Assembly: GCF_029961145.1 (NCBI RefSeq)
Contig: NZ_JASBRG010000003.1
Span: 372,001-436,000 of the forward strand
Reading direction: 5' to 3'
DNA from: Pinibacter soli
GTDB lineage: Bacteria; Bacteroidota; Bacteroidia; Chitinophagales; Chitinophagaceae
Length of the DNA stretch: 64,000 bases
This document shows positions 42,812 to 52,500 of the stretch, in pieces (position 1 is the first letter of the stretch; each line of letters opens with the position of its first letter). The notes under the pieces were generated by a model. It was given only the letters and a program-made list of their open reading frames with translations. It was not told where the DNA came from and did not search any database. The translations under genes were made by a program, and so were the position numbers.

Positions 42812-43405
42812 ATGACAGACGAAAAAGACATTCCTAAACAAACGAAAGGCTCGTCAAAGGACATTAAAGAAGTGGCACATTGCAAAACGCCTGATGAAGC
42901 AATGCGGCTCTTTAACCAGGGAAGGTACAAGTTGTTGAATGTAAACAACTGGAACGAGTGGTGCGACAATGACGGCGCAGATTTTTGCCTGATGGATGAA
43001 ACAGGCAAAAATCTTGAAGGGATTGCTGACGTAGGCGATTTTATTCGCATCGATATCCCTGGACCTGGCTCTAATGAAGGCAAAGGTTATGATTGGGTGA
43101 AAATAGTTAACATTGAAAACAAGGATGGTTTATTTACAATGACCGTAAAACCGGCGAGCGATCCGAATGTAGCAACGACTGATACCACACATTTCTTTGA
43201 CAAGGATGCTTCGAGTACGTTTGAAATCAGTCTTAACGATAAAGATGTGTTGGCCGCCGTTCACGGAAGAAATGAAAAGCCAAACACAGAGGTCCATAAC
43301 TTCTTTGATAAAATAAGAAATTTCGTTGTGGGCAAAACAGCCATTGCGGGATTTGCCAATCTTCAATGGCACAAGTTGGTGAAAGGAGTGTTGGATACGG
43401 ACTAG
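42812..43405 (+). CDS. Hypothetical protein, translationally close to DUF4142 gene
   Basis: A 197-residue protein without signal peptide or membrane span. There is a conserved-looking core around YKLLNVNNWNEWCDNDGADF and IRIDIPGPGSNEGKGYDWVK, which reads like a beta-rich domain, then an acidic C-terminal helix pair (FFDKIRNFVVGKTAIAGFAN). Only three bases separate it from the preceding stop, so it is probably translated with the DUF4142 lipoprotein. I do not recognise its family or function. Confidence 0.75.
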   Translation: MTDEKDIPKQTKGSSKDIKEVAHCKTPDEAMRLFNQGRYKLLNVNNWNEWCDNDGADFCLMDETGKNLEGIADVGDFIRIDIPGPGSNEGKGYDWVKIVNIENKDGLFTMTVKPASDPNVATTDTTHFFDKDASSTFEISLNDKDVLAAVHGRNEKPNTEVHNFFDKIRNFVVGKTAIAGFANLQWHKLVKGVLDTD

Positions 43406-43408
43406 GGA

Positions 43409-43499
43409 TGTACAAAGTACGGTGTACGATGTATGAAAGTTATTCGGATGCGGCACTTTGATGTATGTCGTACACAGTACTTCGTTCATCGTACACACT
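43409..43499. repeat. GTAC-word inverted repeat
   Basis: TGTACAAAGTACGGTGTACG words at 43409-43439 are mirrored by TGTCGTACACAGTACTTCG words at about 43466-43499. Same family as 331-415. Confidence 0.75.
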
Positions 43500-43559
43500 G
43501 GACATCATACCTCTTCCAATCTGCAAACTCGCTGATTTTCATTTTTCTAATAACGAAAA

Positions 43560-43590
43560 TTTGGTTTTTTCAAAAAAGCGCCTAGTTTTG
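43560..43590 (+). promoter_or_regulatory. Promoter of the small Thr/Lys lipoprotein gene
   Basis: TTTG at 43560-43563, 19 bases, TAGTTTTG at 43583-43590: an exact consensus promoter, with the ATG 34 bases downstream of the -7 element. Confidence 0.85.
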
Positions 43591-43623
43591 CCCCCGGTTT
43601 TAACAATCCTTAAAAAAATAACA

Positions 43624-43833
43624 ATGAAAAAAATTTTCGCTATCCTTGCTATCGCAGGTGCTATGACCGCTTGTAACAACGCTGCTGAGAAAACTGAATC
43701 TAAAGGTGACTCAACTACCACAACTACAACTGAAACTACAGTTAAAGCTGATACTTCAGTTAAAGCTTCTGGCGACACTACAGTTAAAGCTGACACTACT
43801 GTGAAAAAAGTTGATTCTACTGTAAAAAAATAA
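43624..43833 (+). CDS. Small threonine/lysine-repeat lipoprotein
   Basis: A 69-residue protein. MKKIFAILAIAGAMTAC is a lipoprotein signal with Cys17 as anchor. The mature part has almost no hydrophobic residues and repeats the unit TTVKADT / TSVKASGD / TTVKKVDS. It looks like an extended, flexible surface or periplasmic tether. A strong promoter and a terminator surround it, so it is probably well expressed. ATG 43624 was chosen; the longer frame from 43465 crosses the promoter. No known family. Confidence 0.8.
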   Translation: MKKIFAILAIAGAMTACNNAAEKTESKGDSTTTTTTETTVKADTSVKASGDTTVKADTTVKKVDSTVKK

Positions 43834-43857
43834 GCGTCAACTTATAAGATATAAAAG

Positions 43858-43883
43858 TCCTCCGCATAGCGGGGGATTTTTTA
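43858..43883 (+). terminator. Terminator of the small lipoprotein gene
   Basis: TCCTCCGC / GCGGGGGA with a three-base loop and a T-run, 25 bases after the stop. Confidence 0.8.
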
Positions 43884-43929
43884 TTTACGAAAAAACGAAC
43901 GCCCGCCTGAATGAGTAGTTGGGCAGGCA

Positions 43930-44008
43930 GATCATCAAGATTTTCATGATTTATTATGATGTTTTTTTATTTAGATCATGACAAATCCTGACAATCATGA
44001 AAATCTGC
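43930..44008. repeat. TCATGATT-word inverted repeat, second copy
   Basis: AGATTTTCATGATT is mirrored by AATCATGAAAATCTGCG. Same family as 10811-10888. Confidence 0.75.
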
Positions 44009-44032
44009 GTTCCCTCTCTCTGGAGAAATTCT

Positions 44033-44040
44033 TAATTTTG
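44033..44040 (+). promoter_or_regulatory. -7 element of trhO
   Basis: TAATTTTG followed by CCGC, about 88 bases before the start at 44128. No clear -33 partner. Confidence 0.45.
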
Positions 44041-44127
44041 CCGCGAAAATGAAATTTGGTTCACCCTGCAAGTGTCCAATCATTTATTAAAAGATTATCC
44101 CGGAAGGCGGGATTCAAATTTCGAATT

Positions 44128-45162
44128 ATGGCAGTATTACACAATCGCGTCTCACAAAAAGAGCTGAAGGAACAGCTATTGAAAGAAACGGAATCCCGTA
44201 CTACAATTTCCTTTTATAATTATTTCCATATTGGTGACCCGAAAGCATTTCGCGATGAAATGTACAAGGCCCTGCACACCCTGAGGGTTTTTGGTCGCAT
44301 TTACGTGGCGCACGAAGGCATCAATGCCCAAATAAGTGTGCCGACGGCAAATCTCGATGCATTTACAAGTTATCTGAATTCAATCGAACCGCTTAAGGAC
44401 TTGCGTTTGAACCTCGCGGTGGATGATCACGGTAAATCATTTTGGGTACTAAAGATCAAAGTGCGCGACAAGATCGTTGCTGATGGTATCAAAGACACCT
44501 CTTTTGATATGAGAAACAAGGGGAAATATGTGAATGCCGAACAGTTCAACGAACTAACGAAGGATCCCGAGACGATAGTGATCGACATGCGCAATCACTA
44601 CGAATACGAAGTGGGGCATTTCGAAAATGCCATCGAGATTCCCAGCGATACATTTCGTGAGCAACTGCCGATGGCGGTTGACATGATGAAGGAGAACAAG
44701 GACAAAAACATTATTATGTATTGTACCGGCGGTATCCGTTGTGAGAAAGCAAGTGCGTATATGCTACACAGTGGTTTCAAAAATGTTTTTCACCTGGAAG
44801 GTGGCATTATCAACTATGCCAATAAGATAAAGGAAGAGGGGCTCGATAATAAGTTCCGCGGTAAGAACTTTGTGTTTGACGACAGGCTGGGAGAAAGGAT
44901 TGGCGATGAAATTATTGCCAAATGTCACCAGTGCGGCAAACCTTGCGACACACACGTGAACTGCGCCAATGACGGCTGTCACCTGCTTTTCATTCAATGC
45001 GAAGAATGCGCTGCGAAATACGATAAATGCTGCAGCAAAGAATGCCAGGACTTTATTCACCTGCCAGTAGAAGAACAAAAAGAACTCCGTAAAGGCGTTG
45101 ATAAAGGAAGAAACATTTTTAATAAGTCGAGGGCTAGGTTGAGACCGAAACTGGGGGAATAA
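44128..45162 (+). CDS. trhO: tRNA uridine-34 hydroxylase, rhodanese-type
   Basis: A 344-residue TrhO (YceA) protein. It has an N-terminal acylphosphatase-like domain ([17 protein letters not shown]) and a rhodanese domain with Cys199 in [16 protein letters not shown] cysteine-rich C-terminal tail ([32 protein letters not shown]) probably binds metal. The enzyme hydroxylates uridine 34 of certain tRNAs with oxygen in the prephenate-independent route. ATG 44128 (MAVLHNRVS) was chosen over a frame start at 44056. The cysteine tail is complete. Confidence 0.93.
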   Translation: MAVLHNRVSQKELKEQLLKETESRTTISFYNYFHIGDPKAFRDEMYKALHTLRVFGRIYVAHEGINAQISVPTANLDAFTSYLNSIEPLKDLRLNLAVDDHGKSFWVLKIKVRDKIVADGIKDTSFDMRNKGKYVNAEQFNELTKDPETIVIDMRNHYEYEVGHFENAIEIPSDTFREQLPMAVDMMKENKDKNIIMYCTGGIRCEKASAYMLHSGFKNVFHLEGGIINYANKIKEEGLDNKFRGKNFVFDDRLGERIGDEIIAKCHQCGKPCDTHVNCANDGCHLLFIQCEECAAKYDKCCSKECQDFIHLPVEEQKELRKGVDKGRNIFNKSRARLRPKLGE

Positions 45163-45526
45163 ATTGAAAGTTGAAAATTGAAAGTTGAAAACGTGTAGGG
45201 TCGAATCGCATTCGCCCCTGTAACACCCAACGCGTGCAAGAGAAAAACGCAAGGCCCACGCATTTTTTATAGTCAAACCATATAAATAAAAGAGGTTGTA
45301 TCAAAAGTAAAAATGAGCCCTGAGAATCGCTTAAACGGCTACAACGCTCCATCAGGTACCCTAATAAAAAGAGGCTGACTCATACTTTTACACTGCCCCC
45401 ATAAAGTGTCTAACTTTTTGGGGGCAGTGTATTTTATTTGAGACAGCCTCTTTTTGTTATCGATTTTGGAAAGTCGATTGATTTTGGTTTCCCACTTTCA
45501 ACTTTCAATTTTCAATTTTCAATTAA
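45163..45526. repeat. TTGAAAATTGAAAG arms flanking a MITE-like element
   Basis: Left arm 45163-45192 and right arm 45491-45526 are inverted TTGAAAGTTGAAAATTG words about 300 bases apart. The MITE-like element at 45288-45456 lies between them. This 360-base gap has no gene. Confidence 0.7.
45288..45456. repeat. MITE-like element, copy 1
   Basis: The opening AAGAGGTTGTATCAAAAGTA and the next 45 bases match copy 2 (61986-62102) with one mismatch. The inner arm AAAAAGAGGCTGACTCA and further bases to CACTGCCCCC (45366-45400) is mirrored by GGGGGCAGTGT through GAGACAGCCTCTTTTT (45419-45456). The ends resemble the GAGGCTG-type termini of Bacteroidota insertion sequences. There is no transposase frame. 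Confidence 0.7.
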
Positions 45527-46713
45527 TGAAGTTTCGCCAACGCTTCCTTAATTCTCGCATACGCCTTCTCGATACTCGGTAAGCTGTTTGCGAAAGAAAG
45601 GCGGATACAATCTGGTTCTCCGAATGCACTACCGGTAACAGTTGTAACGTGTGCCTTGTTTAAAAGGTACATGCAAAGCTCATCTGCATTGTTGATGGTT
45701 TCTTCGCCGTCGGTTTTGCCAAAATATGTTTTCACAACAGGGAACACATAGAAAGCGCCATCTGGTATTACACATTTAACACCGGGCAATTCTTTCAGCA
45801 GTTCCAATACGCGTTGTTTCCTTTTTTCAAACTCTTTACCCATCTCAACAGTTGGTTTCAAATCTGCTGTCAAAGCAATGATGCCACCACGTTGAGTTAC
45901 AGCATTGATACCGCTGGTAAACTGACCTTGTAGTTTTTCGCAACCTTTTACCAGGTCCGCGTTACCGGCGAGGTAACCGAGACGGTAACCGGTCATTGCA
46001 TAACCTTTACTCAAACCGTGAATGATTGCCACGCGATCCTTCAATTCAGGGAACTGTGCAATGCTTTCATGATTGCCAACATAGTTGGTGTATTCATAGA
46101 TCTCATCGCTCATGATAGCGACGTTCGGGTGCTTTTTGAAAACTTCTGCCAAAGCAGTCAATTCTTCTTTGCTGTAAACAGAACCTGTTGGGTTGTTTGG
46201 CGAAGAAAACATGAAAAGCTTTGTTTTTGGAGTGATCGCTGCTTCCAGTTCTGCCGGAGTGATTTTGTAGCGATTTTCAAAACTTGTTCTTACCAGCACT
46301 ACTTTACCCTGGCAAAGTTTAACGATCTCGGAGTAGGTAACCCAATAAGGAGTAGGGATGATCACCTCATCATCCTTATCGATCAGCGCCATGATAAGGT
46401 TTGCGATGCTGTGTTTTGCACCATTGGAAACGATGATGTTCTCTGGTTTGTAATCCAGGTTGTTATCGCGTTTCAGTTTTGTGCAGATCGCCTGTTTCAA
46501 ATCAGGATAACCTGCAACCGGCGTATAGTGAGAGAAATTTTCATCGATCGCTTTATGCAAAGCTTCCTTTATATGCTCAGGTGTGTCAAAATCCGGTTCA
46601 CCTACGCTAAGGTCAATAACATCAATGCCCTGAGCCCTAAGTTCTCTGCCCAGTTTGGCCATTTTTAGTGTTTCCGGCTCATTAAAGCGAGCAAGTCTTG
46701 AAGATAATTGCAT
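45523..46713 (-). CDS. Pyridoxal-phosphate aminotransferase, aspartate type
   Basis: A 396-residue class I/II aminotransferase of the AspB subgroup (Ib aspartate aminotransferases). It has LSVGEPDFDTPEHI at the N-terminus, SNGAKHSI for cofactor phosphate, SSPNNPTGSVY, SDEIYEY, and Lys236 in LSKGYAMTGYRLGY as Schiff-base lysine. The C-terminal arginine of CIRLSFANS binds the substrate carboxylate. It probably moves amino groups between aspartate and 2-oxoglutarate, although prephenate use is possible in this subgroup. It has its own promoter element at 46739-46746. Confidence 0.95.
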   Translation of the reverse strand: MQLSSRLARFNEPETLKMAKLGRELRAQGIDVIDLSVGEPDFDTPEHIKEALHKAIDENFSHYTPVAGYPDLKQAICTKLKRDNNLDYKPENIIVSNGAKHSIANLIMALIDKDDEVIIPTPYWVTYSEIVKLCQGKVVLVRTSFENRYKITPAELEAAITPKTKLFMFSSPNNPTGSVYSKEELTALAEVFKKHPNVAIMSDEIYEYTNYVGNHESIAQFPELKDRVAIIHGLSKGYAMTGYRLGYLAGNADLVKGCEKLQGQFTSGINAVTQRGGIIALTADLKPTVEMGKEFEKRKQRVLELLKELPGVKCVIPDGAFYVFPVVKTYFGKTDGEETINNADELCMYLLNKAHVTTVTGSAFGEPDCIRLSFANSLPSIEKAYARIKEALAKLH

Positions 46714-46738
46714 AATGGATATAAATATTTTTGGTGAG

Positions 46739-46746
46739 CAAAATTA
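46739..46746 (-). promoter_or_regulatory. -7 element of the aminotransferase gene
   Basis: The minus strand reads TAATTTTG, 25 bases before the ATG. A T-rich word stands about 20 bases further upstream. Confidence 0.5.
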
Positions 46747-46805
46747 AAGGAATCGCTGTTTTAATAAAAAATAAAACAAGGTTTAACTGAGAAAATTAGA
46801 TAATA

Positions 46806-46952
46806 TTTAGCGGGAATCGTCAATCGCGAATGGTGAATCGTCAATCGTAAATCGTGAATGACGTTTTATTGTTCGGTTTCTACACTCTGATCGCGTTTTG
46901 AGTTCATGCCGACCGACCAAAGAGCCTGCATTCACGATTCTCCATTCACATC
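46806..46952. repeat. AATCGTCAATCGCGAATGG inverted repeat
   Basis: Left words at 46814-46861 (AATCGTCAATCGCGAATGG) and right words ATTCACGATTCTCCATTCAC at about 46930-46949. Words of the same kind follow the exporter gene at about 38965-38992. Confidence 0.6.
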
Positions 46953-47744
46953 CTAGTAATTCTTAATCACTTTTATCGTGGGTTTGTATAAAGCAGGATC
47001 GGTAAAATTTTTGTAATAGTAGGAACCAATCGCGAAAAATGAGTATTGGGAACTTACTTTGATGGCGATGGTTTGACTACTGTCAATAAGTTCTGTTTTA
47101 TTGTGATAGATGTGCACGTGATAAGCTGTATCGGCATATACGTTGGTATTGAAACCGCTGTAGTCGATATCGTCAATTCCCTGATAGACCCTGGATAGTT
47201 GGTTCGGTTTATTCGACGTGTTTGTGAGCCATTTTGTCAAGTTCACTGTATCCAGCCTGTTTCCTATCAACATATGACGGATCAGGTACACAGTAAGAGA
47301 ATCCTTGTTTGTTCCCGGCACAAAATTGAAAAAGCGAACTTTAGCTGCTGTATCGACCGGTGCAAAAAAGTCCTGAACCACATAAGCCGTTGCCCGATCT
47401 ATCGAGTCAAACAGAAAAAAGCTGAATGCAGAGGCGGTACCAAAAACGAAATTGCTTTTACTTCCCAATAAATTGGTGTCCTGGTTTGCCGGGCTTAATT
47501 TAATGTTGCTAAAACCTGGAATGAACAGGGTATAAGGATTAGTTTGCGACCCGGAAAAATTTCCAAAACTTACCGGCTGGGCAGTAATAAGCTGGCCGCT
47601 CACGCTGGCATTGATAGGAAATCCGTTCAGAATAAAATTGCCCACTGTTAATTTAGCTTTCGAGCCCTCAGAAACCTGGTCGGTTTCCTTATTGCATGAA
47701 CATATTACAATGGCCACCAAAAGAATAGATAATAGCGACTTCAT
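46953..47744 (-). CDS. DUF4397-like lipoprotein
   Basis: A 263-residue lipoprotein: MKSLLSILLVAIVICSC gives a lipid-bearing Cys17. The mature part has two repeats of an all-beta pattern (LTVGNFILNGFPINASVSGQ, and VRFFNFVPGTNKDSLTVYLI) as in DUF4397 and related immunoglobulin-like outer-membrane lipoproteins of Bacteroidota. No catalytic residues are visible. The sequence is divergent, so the family link is tentative. It may anchor a binding or structural function at the outer membrane. Confidence 0.75.
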   Translation of the reverse strand: MKSLLSILLVAIVICSCNKETDQVSEGSKAKLTVGNFILNGFPINASVSGQLITAQPVSFGNFSGSQTNPYTLFIPGFSNIKLSPANQDTNLLGSKSNFVFGTASAFSFFLFDSIDRATAYVVQDFFAPVDTAAKVRFFNFVPGTNKDSLTVYLIRHMLIGNRLDTVNLTKWLTNTSNKPNQLSRVYQGIDDIDYSGFNTNVYADTAYHVHIYHNKTELIDSSQTIAIKVSSQYSFFAIGSYYYKNFTDPALYKPTIKVIKNY

Positions 47745-47761
47745 AGCTGCAAGTTATGGGA

Positions 47762-48007
47762 ATTTCACGCGAAAAATTTCACGCAAAGGCGCAAAGAAAA
47801 CACAAAGGGCGCAAAGATTTCTCGCGGCAAGCGCAACAAAGCGGCGACGTAGCGCATTTCATGTAAAGCGCAAAAGGTCTCCGAAATTTTTACGCGACAC
47901 TAATTATACCAGTACTCTTAGATAAAAATTCGCTTCATCGTTGCCCCGCCGCGTGAAACGAATCCCTTTTGCGCCCTTTGTTTTCCCTTTGCGCCATTGC
48001 GTGAAAC
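47762..48007. repeat. CGCAAAGGCGCAAAG inverted repeat
   Basis: Left words GCAAAGGCGCAAAGAAAAC at 47779-47818 are mirrored by GTTTTCCCTTTGCGCCATTG at 47983-48007 and by GCGCCCTTTG. The loop is about 140 bases. Confidence 0.8.
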
Positions 48008-48013
48008 ACACCG

Positions 48014-49342
48014 CTACTTGTCGTATGTTATTTTGAACGTTGACAAATCCGGTGTGTGTTTTCTTTTACGTTGCAGTTCGTAGTTGTAAAAGACTTCGCC
48101 GAGATGCTTTAGATAAGGGTAGCCAACAGAATCGTAATCGTAATGATCATCGTTCATTACACCATCGCTGTTGCAATATATCGTGGCGCTTAGCATGAAT
48201 TCAATCTTGTTCTCAAAGTCTGCGATGTAGGCAATGTCAGTAAGAAATCCATACGCATCGCCTTCCTTATTAAATATGCGGATTTGTTTTGGCAGGCTTC
48301 CTTTTCCGCTACCATATTTTAAAAGCTTTACGTAGGCATCATAAAATTCTGTTGTGTCATATTGCGGGAAGATCGTCTCGCCCGGAAATTGCGACATGTA
48401 TTTTTTAACAAGAGAATAATCATCTTCCGTCAGGTTGAAACGTTGGTTTGGCGCAACTTCCTCCGGAAAGAGAACGCTCTTTAAAATATTGGTAAGGTCT
48501 TGCAGGCTCACTTTGTTTTTGCGGGAAAAATTCATCGGTTGATTGATCAACTCTCCATTTTTATAGTAAGCATTGGCAACGGAGTCATGCCTGTCCGGGT
48601 AAGCAAAATTGCTTCTTTGCAGCGGCTGCGAATACAAAATATTATTGGCAGTATCTAAAAACATGATAGGATTCGTATTTCTGTGCTGCTCCTCGTTCAT
48701 GGAAACCTCGAGGCGGTGAACAATGGCTGCGCTATTGTAGCCCATCGCATGCAGGTGGTCGTTTATGTATTCCTGTCCAAGAAATTCGTATAAGCGATTA
48801 TAGGCGTCATTGTCACTTACCAGGAAAATCTTTCGAATGTAGTTAGCAATTGTTGGTCGGCCGTCGGGGGAATTCGGATCGTTATAAACCGGTGTTTCAC
48901 CTTTGAAGCCTGTTTCGGTGATAAAGCTGGTATTTTTATCCACACCTTTAATATTTAGCTCGTGGATTTTCTGGAGCGCCAGAAGGGCAACGGGCATTTT
49001 TACCGTCGATGCCGGGTAGAAGTAATTGTCTGCATTTACATTAAAATAATGAGCGGTAAAGGAGGGCTTGTTATTTTTGTTTCTATCAATGGCGGTATAA
49101 ATAATCTGGAGCTTCAGATCTTTCTTTCTGGGAAGAATGGTGTCAAAATATTGTGGATAAGCTTTTAATATATTTTCTATTAACTTATCTGAAGAATTTG
49201 GGAAAATTGTTTGAGCCTCATCAGCCAAACTGCTATCGGCAACGGGCTCTTTTACTTCAACAGATTGTGCTTTTTTGGCATGACCGCAGGCGCAGCAAAA
49301 AGCCAGCACGGCCATCAGATAAATTTTAAGAATCAGGTTCAT
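48014..49342 (-). CDS. Class A beta-lactamase-like serine hydrolase, lipoprotein
   Basis: A 442-residue lipoprotein with cysteines at the end of the hydrophobic core (AFCCACG; Cys16, Cys17 or Cys19 could carry lipid). The catalytic core matches beta-lactamase class A: Ser112-Thr-Val-Lys115 (PASTVKMP) and Ser176-Asp-Asn178 (VSDNDAYN). The third motif is weak: NKEGDAYGFLTD stands where KTG is expected. The protein is much longer than classic class A enzymes (about 290), with an insert after the SDN motif. It may be a true beta-lactamase or a D,D-peptidase/esterase relative; resistance cannot be claimed. Confidence 0.85.
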   Translation of the reverse strand: MNLILKIYLMAVLAFCCACGHAKKAQSVEVKEPVADSSLADEAQTIFPNSSDKLIENILKAYPQYFDTILPRKKDLKLQIIYTAIDRNKNNKPSFTAHYFNVNADNYFYPASTVKMPVALLALQKIHELNIKGVDKNTSFITETGFKGETPVYNDPNSPDGRPTIANYIRKIFLVSDNDAYNRLYEFLGQEYINDHLHAMGYNSAAIVHRLEVSMNEEQHRNTNPIMFLDTANNILYSQPLQRSNFAYPDRHDSVANAYYKNGELINQPMNFSRKNKVSLQDLTNILKSVLFPEEVAPNQRFNLTEDDYSLVKKYMSQFPGETIFPQYDTTEFYDAYVKLLKYGSGKGSLPKQIRIFNKEGDAYGFLTDIAYIADFENKIEFMLSATIYCNSDGVMNDDHYDYDSVGYPYLKHLGEVFYNYELQRKRKHTPDLSTFKITYDK

Positions 49343-49455
49343 TTTGTTGTTCTTTTAAAAAAAGAATGGTCCTCTTTCAAAAATACCTATTCCCGGGCAT
49401 TACGCCGGTATAATAAGAATATTGGTTGTATATGTCAAAATTTCATTGTAAATCC

Positions 49456-49463
49456 TATATTTG
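49456..49463 (+). promoter_or_regulatory. -7 element of secDF
   Basis: TATATTTG matches TAnnTTTG, 40 bases upstream of the ATG. A good -33 word was not found. Confidence 0.5.
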
Positions 49464-49503
49464 CCACTCTTTAAAAAATTCGTAAACGTAACAAAGAATC
49501 TCA

Positions 49504-52500
49504 ATGAGAAGTTTGGTAAGCATTTTTGCTGCTTTTTTGATTTTAATATCCCTTTACCAGCTTTCCTTTACGTGGTTTGTGAACAGTCACGAAAAAGCCA
49601 TGGAAGAAAAGGCATCCCGTTATGTAAAAACCAATTACCAAACGGCTGACGCAAAATATCCTGGAAATAAAGAGGCGCAAGCTCTTTACGAGGATTCACT
49701 GGATGATATTAAGAAAGAACGATTGCAACATTTGTTAGACAGTACCCGTGATCAAAAAATTACCTGGTGGGGTCAAAGCTATCAGAAAGCAAAAGAAAGT
49801 GAATTGCTTTTTGGTCTTGACTTACAAGGTGGCATCAACGTAACAATGGATGTCGCTTTGGATGGCCTTATCAAAGGTTTAAGCAACAATCCGGGTGATC
49901 CTGCATTGAAAAAAGCCATTGGAGAAGCCGTACACCAGAAATCTACTAGTGCTACCGACTTCATTACTCTTTTTGCACAGGTGTACAAAGAGCAAAATCC
50001 GGGTCAACCCCTTGCTCCTTTGTTCTCCAACAGTACTCGTAACAAATTAAAAGCAAATGCATCTGACGATGCAACGATCAGCTATATACGCGATCAGGCA
50101 AGTGCTGCTATGAAGCAGACTTTCCAGGTATTAAGCAAACGTATCGACAAATTTGGTGTGGCTCAGCCTAACATCAACCTTGACGAGAATAAAGGTATCA
50201 TTACTGTAGAGCTTGCTGGTGCAACTGATCCTGACAGGGTTAGAAAATACCTGCAAAGCACTGCGAATCTTCAGTTCTGGGAAGTTTACAAACTGAGCGA
50301 GATCGCAAATTCAGTTGTTGCTGCAGATGAGGCACTGGCTACTTCGCTAAAAGGTGGCAAAGCTGCTGACACTACTGCTGCAAAAGCTGATTCAAGCGTT
50401 GCTGCTCACGATACAACTAAGTCTTTGTCTGAACAATTGAAAGGTGGTGCTGCGAACAACGCTGCTGCGGCAAAAACGCCTGAACAGTTAAGAGCAGAGC
50501 ATCCTTTGTTTGCTTCAGTTCAGTTCTTGTTCCCTCAAAAACAAGGCGACAAAATTGACATGGCTCCATATGTAGCGATGGTGAGTGTTAAGGATACTTC
50601 AAAAGCTAATGAATATTTCAACAGCCCTGCAGTAAAAAACAGCCTGCCTGCTGATTTGAAATTCCTTTATGGTATGCAGGAGAAAAATAAAGAGAGCGGT
50701 AAAGTTTCTGAATATGTACCTGTATATGCAATCAAAACTGTTCCTGGTACAGCCAAAGCTAAATTGGAAGGTGAAGTGATCACTGATGCCAATCAGGATT
50801 ACAATCCAATGAGCGCAGGCCAGGTTACTGTTAGCATGGACATGAATAAACAAGGTGAGAAAGTATGGGCGAAAATGACCGGCGACAACGTTGGCCGTTC
50901 TATTGCTATCGTACTGGATGACATCGTTTATTCCGCTCCAAATGTAAACGAACCGATCACAGGCGGCCGTTCTTCTATTTCTGGAAACTTCACTGCTGCT
51001 GAAGGTCAGGATTTGGCAAACATTCTTAAGAGTGGTAAGCTGGATGCTCCTGCTAAAATCGTACAAGAACAAGTTGTAGGACCTACTTTGGGTAAAGAAG
51101 CCATCAAAGGTGGTACTATGGCTTTCGCTATATCATTTATAGTAATCTTCGCGTTGATGCTGATTTACTACAACACTGCAGGTTGGGTGGCTAACATCGC
51201 CCTTATCCTGAACTTGTTGTTCACGATTGGTGTATTGAGCGCTTTGGGTGCTACGTTGACTGCTCCTGGTATTGCCGGTCTGGTATTGACCATCGGTATG
51301 GCCGTGGATACAAACGTAATCATCTTTGAGCGTATCAAGGAAGAGCTTACAAAAGGTAAAAACTATCACCAGGCTGTAAAAGATGGTTACCGCCGTTCAC
51401 TACCTCCGGTATTGGATGCGCACGTTACCACTTTGCTGACTGCATTAATATTGTTCTACTTTGGTTTGGGTCCGGTAAAAGGTTTCGCGACTACACAGAT
51501 CCTTGGTATCCTGTTATCGTTGTTCTGTGGTATCCTTGTATCACGTTTGATCACTGATTTCTATACTCAGAAACAACGTCACTTCAACTACTTTACAAAT
51601 GTTTCCCGCAAAGTATTCAAGCACGCGGCTTACAAATTTGTTGAGTACAGAAAAGTTGCTTACGGTATCTCTATTGTAGTATTGATTCTTGGTGTTAGTG
51701 CTGTCTTCAATGGCTTCAACGAAGGTGTTGAGTTCAGCGGTGGTCGTAGCTACATCGTGAAATTTGACAAACCAGTTCACGCTGATGATGTAAGAAATGC
51801 ATTGGATAAAGAATTCGGTAAGTTCCCGTTGATCAAAACTTATGGTGACAACAGCCATTTGGACATCACAACAGACTACCTGATTCATCAAGAAGGTTTG
51901 AGCACAGACACACTTGTACAAACTAAATTGTACGAAGGTTTGAAACCATTCCTTGGAAACAATGTTTCTCACGATGATTTCGTAAAGAAAAACCTGCAAG
52001 GTTCTAAAAAAGTAAGTCCTACGATCTCTGATGACTTAAAGAGCGGTGCTAAATGGGCAACTTTTTGGTCATTGCTGATCATTGCACTCTATATCTTCTT
52101 ACGTTTCCGCGACTGGAGATTCTCTTTGGGTACAATCTTCTCTTTGTTGCACGACGTATTGGTAACATTGGCGGTGTTCTCATTCTTTAAAAACATTGTA
52201 CCGTTCCCATTGGAGATTGACCAGCACTTTATCGCTGCAATCCTTACGGTGATTGGTTTCTCAATGAACGATACGGTAATCGTATTTGACCGTGTGCGTG
52301 AAAATGCGAAGAACATGAGAGGCGCAACAAGAGGTCAGATCATCAATAAATCAATCAACGATACATTGAGCCGTACGATCATGACTTCCTTAACTGTATT
52401 CTTAACCATCCTGATCCTGTTCCTGGTAGGTGGTGAAGTAACAAAAGGATTTGCGTTCGCAATGTTGATCGGTGTTATCACAGGAACATATTCTTCTATC

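Noticed and set aside
45288-45456. Complete insertion sequence
   Set aside because: Only about 170 bases lie between the inverted ends; no transposase frame exists.
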